8,592 nucleotides of DNA from Rhodoferax sp. Its GTDB lineage: Bacteria; Pseudomonadota; Gammaproteobacteria; Burkholderiales; Burkholderiaceae_C. The stretch is from positions 1 through 8,592 of the forward strand of contig JAIFMR010000208.1 in assembly GCA_020048255.1 (NCBI GenBank), written 5' to 3'. Below the pieces are notes generated by a model. That model was given only the letters and a program-made list of their open reading frames with translations. It ran no database searches and was not told where the DNA came from. Position 1 is the first letter of the stretch; the number at the start of each line of letters is the position of its first letter. Position numbers and translations under genes: made by a program. Below, in pieces: positions 5,300 through 8,592 of the stretch.

Positions 5300-7205
5300 C
5301 CCGGCCACCCAGGCTTGGCATGAGCGGGCGCAACGTTATGGTTGGGGTGCTTCGGCGGCATTGCCCTTGCACCTGCACGGTCAGGTGACGGCTTTGCTGA
5401 CGGTGTACGCCGACGCAGCGCATGCGTTTGACGACGAGGCACAAGCCCTGTTGCTTGAAATGGCCGCAGACATCAGCTTTGCGCTGGATGGTTTTGCCGC
5501 GCAACGCGAACGTTTGCAGATGCAGATTGCCCTGGGCGAGAGTGAAGAGCGCTACCGCAAGGCCTTTCAAAACAGCCCGGATGCGGTTGGCATTTCCCGC
5601 GTCAGCGATGGGCAGATCTTGGACATCAACAACGGGTTTGAACGCATCACTGGCTGGCGCCGAGACGAGGTGTTGGGCCGAACCATTGCTGAACTCCATT
5701 TTTGGCAATATCCTGATCGACGCCCGGCCATCGTCGCCGATTTGCAACAACACGGGCGTTTGAGCAATGTGGAAGTGGATTACCTCCGAAAGGATGGCAG
5801 CCATTTTCCAGGTCTGTTGTCGGCTGAGATTTTCCAGTTTCGAGACCTTGCCTGCATTTTTTCCATTATTCGCGACATCTCGGATCTCAGGAAAGCGGAC
5901 GAACGTATTGCGCAGCTGGCGCATTTTGATCAACTCACCGGTCTGCCTAACCGCAATCAGTTGCAAGAGCGCTTCAATTTGGTTTGCAATCTGGCGCAAC
6001 GCAGCGGTGACACCCTGGCGCTGATGTTTCTGGATCTGGACCATTTCAAGAATGTCAACGACACCCTGGGGCACACCGTGGGTGACCAATTGCTGGTGGA
6101 GGTGTCTCGCCGCCTGAGTGCCGAGTTGCGCGAGGGCGACACGCTGACCCGCATGGGGGGTGATGAGTTCATCTTGTTGCTGCCCGCTGCCGACGAAGAC
6201 AGCGCGATGCAAATTGCCATGAAGTTGCTGGCCATTGGCGCACGACCTTTTCAAGTGGGCAACGAAGAACTGGTCTGCACCTTGTCGATTGGCATTGCCA
6301 TTTACCCGAACGACGGGCTGGACTTTGAAACACTGTCCAAAAATGCCGACGCTGCGATGTACCGCGTCAAGCAAGCCAGTCACAACAATTTTTGCTTTTT
6401 TACCCAGGAAATGCAGGCGCATTCGGCGCGCACGCTGCAACTGGGTAATGCCATGCACCACGCCTTGGTACGCGGCGAATTTGTGCTGCATTACCAGCCA
6501 CAGATGTCATTGCAAGATGGCCGGGTGGTCGGTGTCGAAGCCCTTTTGCGCTGGTTTCATCCTGAGCTGGGGCTGATATCACCGGCGGAGTTCATTCCGA
6601 TTGCCGAGGACAACGGGCAAATTGTGGCGATTGGAGAGTGGGTGCTGCGCACCGCAGTGACGCAACTCAAACAATGGCTCGATGCTGGCATGCAACCCAT
6701 GGTGGTGGCGGTGAACCTGTCGGCGGTGCAGTTTCACCATCCCAATTTATTGGCTTTGGTGACCCAGATTCTGGAGGATGCACACCTGCCGGCACAGTAT
6801 CTGGAGCTTGAACTGACCGAGGCCATGGCCATGCACGACCCCCTGGCCGCCATCGCCCTGATGAACCAGTTGCACGAACGCGGCATTCGCATGTCGATTG
6901 ACGATTTCGGCACGGGCTACTCCAGCCTGAGCTACTTGAAGAAATTCAATATCTATAAGCTCAAGATTGACCAGTCGTTTGTGCGCGATATCACGGATGA
7001 CCCGGACGACAAAGCCATTGTCACCGCCATCATCAATTTGGCCAGTAGCTTAGGCATGCACACCATCGCCGAAGGCGTGGAGACCGCCAGTCAACTGGCA
7101 TTTTTGCGGCTTCAAGGTTGCGACGAGGTGCAGGGTTACTACTTCAGCAAACCCCTGCCGGCAGCGCAGTTGGAGGCTTTTGTCAAGCAGCAGGCCACCG
7201 ATTAG
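4980..7205 (+). CDS. GAF-PAS-GGDEF-EAL cyclic-di-GMP enzyme (main part of the frame-broken gene)
   Basis: Predicted cytoplasmic bifunctional enzyme that could make and degrade cyclic-di-GMP. The frame is open from TTG 4980 (741 residues from there) but protein-like sequence begins near 5013 (LSQCNQAIVRC). Domains: GAF, about 24-172 (GGMKMAWIG at 41-49); PAS, about 190-302 (RYRKAFQNSPDAVG to FSIIRDIS); GGDEF, about 308-475; EAL, about 485-738. The cyclase motif GGDEF is intact at 393-397 (6156-6170), with the product-inhibition I-site RxxD (REGD, 384-387) five residues before it. The EAL domain keeps EALLR (520-524), Asn579, Glu611 or Glu614 in LELTEA, DDFGTGYSS (641-649), LKID (661-664), AEGVE (697-701) and Gln718, so phosphodiesterase activity is expected. 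No good own start is seen: TTG 4980 and GTG 4992 lack ribosome sites, and ATG 5106 (AGGG nearby) would cut into the GAF domain. It probably continues the PAS frame that begins at 4565. Its stop overlaps that of the opposite gene. Confidence 0.85.
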   Translation: MSCRVTSPSGWKLSQCNQAIVRCQSSAELFPAICAAAVAQGGMKMAWIGVLQPTDQHIVPVASTGEGTDYLKGIVISLDASTPSGRGPSGTAMRENRPVWCQDFRHDPATQAWHERAQRYGWGASAALPLHLHGQVTALLTVYADAAHAFDDEAQALLLEMAADISFALDGFAAQRERLQMQIALGESEERYRKAFQNSPDAVGISRVSDGQILDINNGFERITGWRRDEVLGRTIAELHFWQYPDRRPAIVADLQQHGRLSNVEVDYLRKDGSHFPGLLSAEIFQFRDLACIFSIIRDISDLRKADERIAQLAHFDQLTGLPNRNQLQERFNLVCNLAQRSGDTLALMFLDLDHFKNVNDTLGHTVGDQLLVEVSRRLSAELREGDTLTRMGGDEFILLLPAADEDSAMQIAMKLLAIGARPFQVGNEELVCTLSIGIAIYPNDGLDFETLSKNADAAMYRVKQASHNNFCFFTQEMQAHSARTLQLGNAMHHALVRGEFVLHYQPQMSLQDGRVVGVEALLRWFHPELGLISPAEFIPIAEDNGQIVAIGEWVLRTAVTQLKQWLDAGMQPMVVAVNLSAVQFHHPNLLALVTQILEDAHLPAQYLELELTEAMAMHDPLAAIALMNQLHERGIRMSIDDFGTGYSSLSYLKKFNIYKLKIDQSFVRDITDDPDDKAIVTAIINLASSLGMHTIAEGVETASQLAFLRLQGCDEVQGYYFSKPLPAAQLEAFVKQQATD

Positions 7206-8592
7206 GATGTCACGGGCGCAGCGCTGTCTGGTGAGAATGCAAAACCGTTTTTGCCCCGGCGCTTGACTCCGTACATGGCCAGGTCTGCGCTATGGAGCAA
7301 GGCCTCACACGTCAAGCCGGCCTGCGGGTAACGGGCAATACCCACACTGGCACCAATCTGGGCGGCCTCGCCAGTGCCCAGTGGAATCGGTTTGGACAGG
7401 GTGGTCACAATGTCGCTGGCAATCTGCGCCAGCAGCTCAGGGGTGTCACCGCTGTCGTAGGTCATGACCACAAACTCGTCGCCACCCAGGCGCCCCACCA
7501 AGTCCGCAGACCTGCGGGTGCATTCGCGCAAACGCCGCGCCACTTCGACCAGCACCACATCACCGGCCGCGTGCCCAAAGGTGTCGTTGACCCCTTTGAA
7601 GCCGTCCAGGTCCACCATCAACACACCCACGTTCACCTCGTCTTCAGAGGCGTGGCGCAGGGAACGATTCATAAGCAACTCGGTGCCACGCCGGTTGTGC
7701 AGCCCGGTGAGTGCGTCGAGTTCCGCCAGTTGCCGTGCTTCTTCCTCCTTTTTGCGCCGCTGGGTCACGTCGTATAACACCCCCTCCAAAATGCAGTGCG
7801 CCCAACTTGCCCGGCCATCGTTGGTCTTGAGTTGCAGGTCACCTGAAACGGAACGTTGTTGGTTTGAGGCTTCACGGACCATGGACCAGGCCAACTCGGG
7901 TTGCACAAAAATGGCCGAGAGAAAGTCTTCACTTTGCGGCGTGTAATGGCCGTTGAATTGAATTCCGACAATTTTCTGCAGCAAGATCGGGTTGCTGTTG
8001 ATCAGCTTTCCATCGGCTTGCAGAACCATGATGCCGACATGGGTGCTTTCAAAAATGCGCCGGTAATGCTGCTCCATGGCCTCGACCTTGAAGCGTAAGG
8101 CGCGCTCCTCTTGCAGCGCCTGTTCGGCGGCATCGAGCAGACTGTTAGCGCTGGCAGCCAGTTGGCCAATCTCGTCACGGGCGTGGTGGCTTGCGACGGG
8201 TAGTCGCTCGCTGCCACCGGGGTGGATGGCAGCCAACGCGCCGGTCAGCTGCGTGATCGGCTGGCCCACGACACGCCGAAAGGCGACGCCCAGAACAAAG
8301 GCAGTCATTATGATTTGCAGCAACAGCAACATGGTGTTGCGAATGGCGCTGCCAATGGCAAGCTGGCGAACGACGCTGTCGTCAGCGCGCACGCGCAGCT
8401 CGCCAATGGTGGCCTTTTTGTCGATCGGTGAGTACAAGGGGTACACCTGCTCGGGCGTTACATTGTCTGGCGCTGCAGGCCGAACCTGCACTTGATTGAA
8501 TCCGGTGGAGGCGGAAATCTGCACGCTGGCAATCGCCGTGTTGGTCATCAAGCCCGTCAGCACGTCGTTGGCAATTTCGGCATTGCTGGCAA
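7202..8592 (-). CDS. Membrane-bound sensor-HAMP-PAS-GGDEF diguanylate cyclase (partial, N-terminus off the right edge)
   Basis: Predicted inner-membrane enzyme that makes cyclic-di-GMP from two GTP in response to a periplasmic signal. The frame is open to the right edge, so the start is outside; 463 codons at most are visible, and GTG 8563 is not a real start. Order: the end of a periplasmic sensor region (8592 to about 8340, ending IGELRVRAD), a membrane segment (8335-8279, NTMLLLLQIIMTAFVLGVAF), a HAMP linker (about 8275-8114, with DEIGQLAASANSLLD), a PAS domain (about 8080-7755) and GGDEF (about 7720-7240). The active motif GGDEF is intact at 7486-7472, with the I-site RSAD five residues before it, so product inhibition is expected. 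The PAS domain looks short near its end: only seven residues separate Trp in RASW from GVLYDVT. The gene ends with TAA at 7204-7202, overlapping the TAG of the convergent GGDEF-EAL gene. The sensor could be of CHASE8 type, but too little is visible to assign it. Confidence 0.88.
   Translation of the reverse strand, partial: ASNAEIANDVLTGLMTNTAIASVQISASTGFNQVQVRPAAPDNVTPEQVYPLYSPIDKKATIGELRVRADDSVVRQLAIGSAIRNTMLLLLQIIMTAFVLGVAFRRVVGQPITQLTGALAAIHPGGSERLPVASHHARDEIGQLAASANSLLDAAEQALQEERALRFKVEAMEQHYRRIFESTHVGIMVLQADGKLINSNPILLQKIVGIQFNGHYTPQSEDFLSAIFVQPELAWSMVREASNQQRSVSGDLQLKTNDGRASWAHCILEGVLYDVTQRRKKEEEARQLAELDALTGLHNRRGTELLMNRSLRHASEDEVNVGVLMVDLDGFKGVNDTFGHAAGDVVLVEVARRLRECTRRSADLVGRLGGDEFVVMTYDSGDTPELLAQIASDIVTTLSKPIPLGTGEAAQIGASVGIARYPQAGLTCEALLHSADLAMYGVKRRGKNGFAFSPDSAAPVTS

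Noticed and set aside
4998..6491. A 497-codon open frame on the minus strand antisense to the GGDEF-EAL gene
   Set aside because: Its composition is that of a shadow frame, and the plus strand carries intact GAF, PAS and GGDEF motifs over the same bases.

Overview
The window looks like chromosomal DNA from a betaproteobacterium, most likely Burkholderiales/Comamonadaceae (Rhodoferax, Polaromonas or Variovorax-like). This rests on the moderately GC-rich, tightly packed genes, the style of the sugar-uptake proteins, and the RluA-type and TrmB protein sequences. It is inferred from the look of the proteins; no search was run. I see no rRNA, tRNA, CRISPR array, insertion sequence or integrase.

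Left part (1-2750): a sugar-uptake locus. On the minus strand, a periplasmic sugar-binding protein (611-1594) is followed by a membrane permease (1-536, cut by the window edge). They resemble the fructose-type FrcB/FrcC branch of the ribose/xylose (CUT2) ABC transporters. The ATPase is not in the window and may lie further left. A PfkB-family fructokinase (1755-2750) is divergent on the plus strand. Binding protein, permease and kinase together suggest PTS-independent uptake of free fructose and its phosphorylation in the cytoplasm. The 160-base gap between the two start codons holds back-to-back promoters that appear to share one palindromic -10 element, plus a nearby inverted repeat that may be an operator. 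A perfect 12-bp hairpin lies between the binding-protein and permease genes.

Middle (2801-4460): two RNA-modification genes on the minus strand, trmB (tRNA m7G46 methyltransferase), then an overlapping RluA-family pseudouridine synthase. The pseudouridine synthase converges on the fructokinase gene.

Right part (4565-8592): cyclic-di-GMP signalling. A plus-strand gene encodes a soluble PAS-GAF-PAS-GGDEF-EAL protein. Its reading frame is broken between the first PAS domain and the GAF domain near 5009-5026, so it appears as two overlapping open frames. The GGDEF and EAL motifs of the second frame are intact. It meets tail to tail, with overlapping stop codons (7202-7205), a minus-strand membrane-bound sensor-HAMP-PAS-GGDEF diguanylate cyclase whose N-terminus runs off the right edge.

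The genes are all from known families and nothing points to a wholly new system. The points most worth checking are the shared symmetric promoter, the frame break, and the tail-to-tail pairing of two cyclic-di-GMP enzymes.
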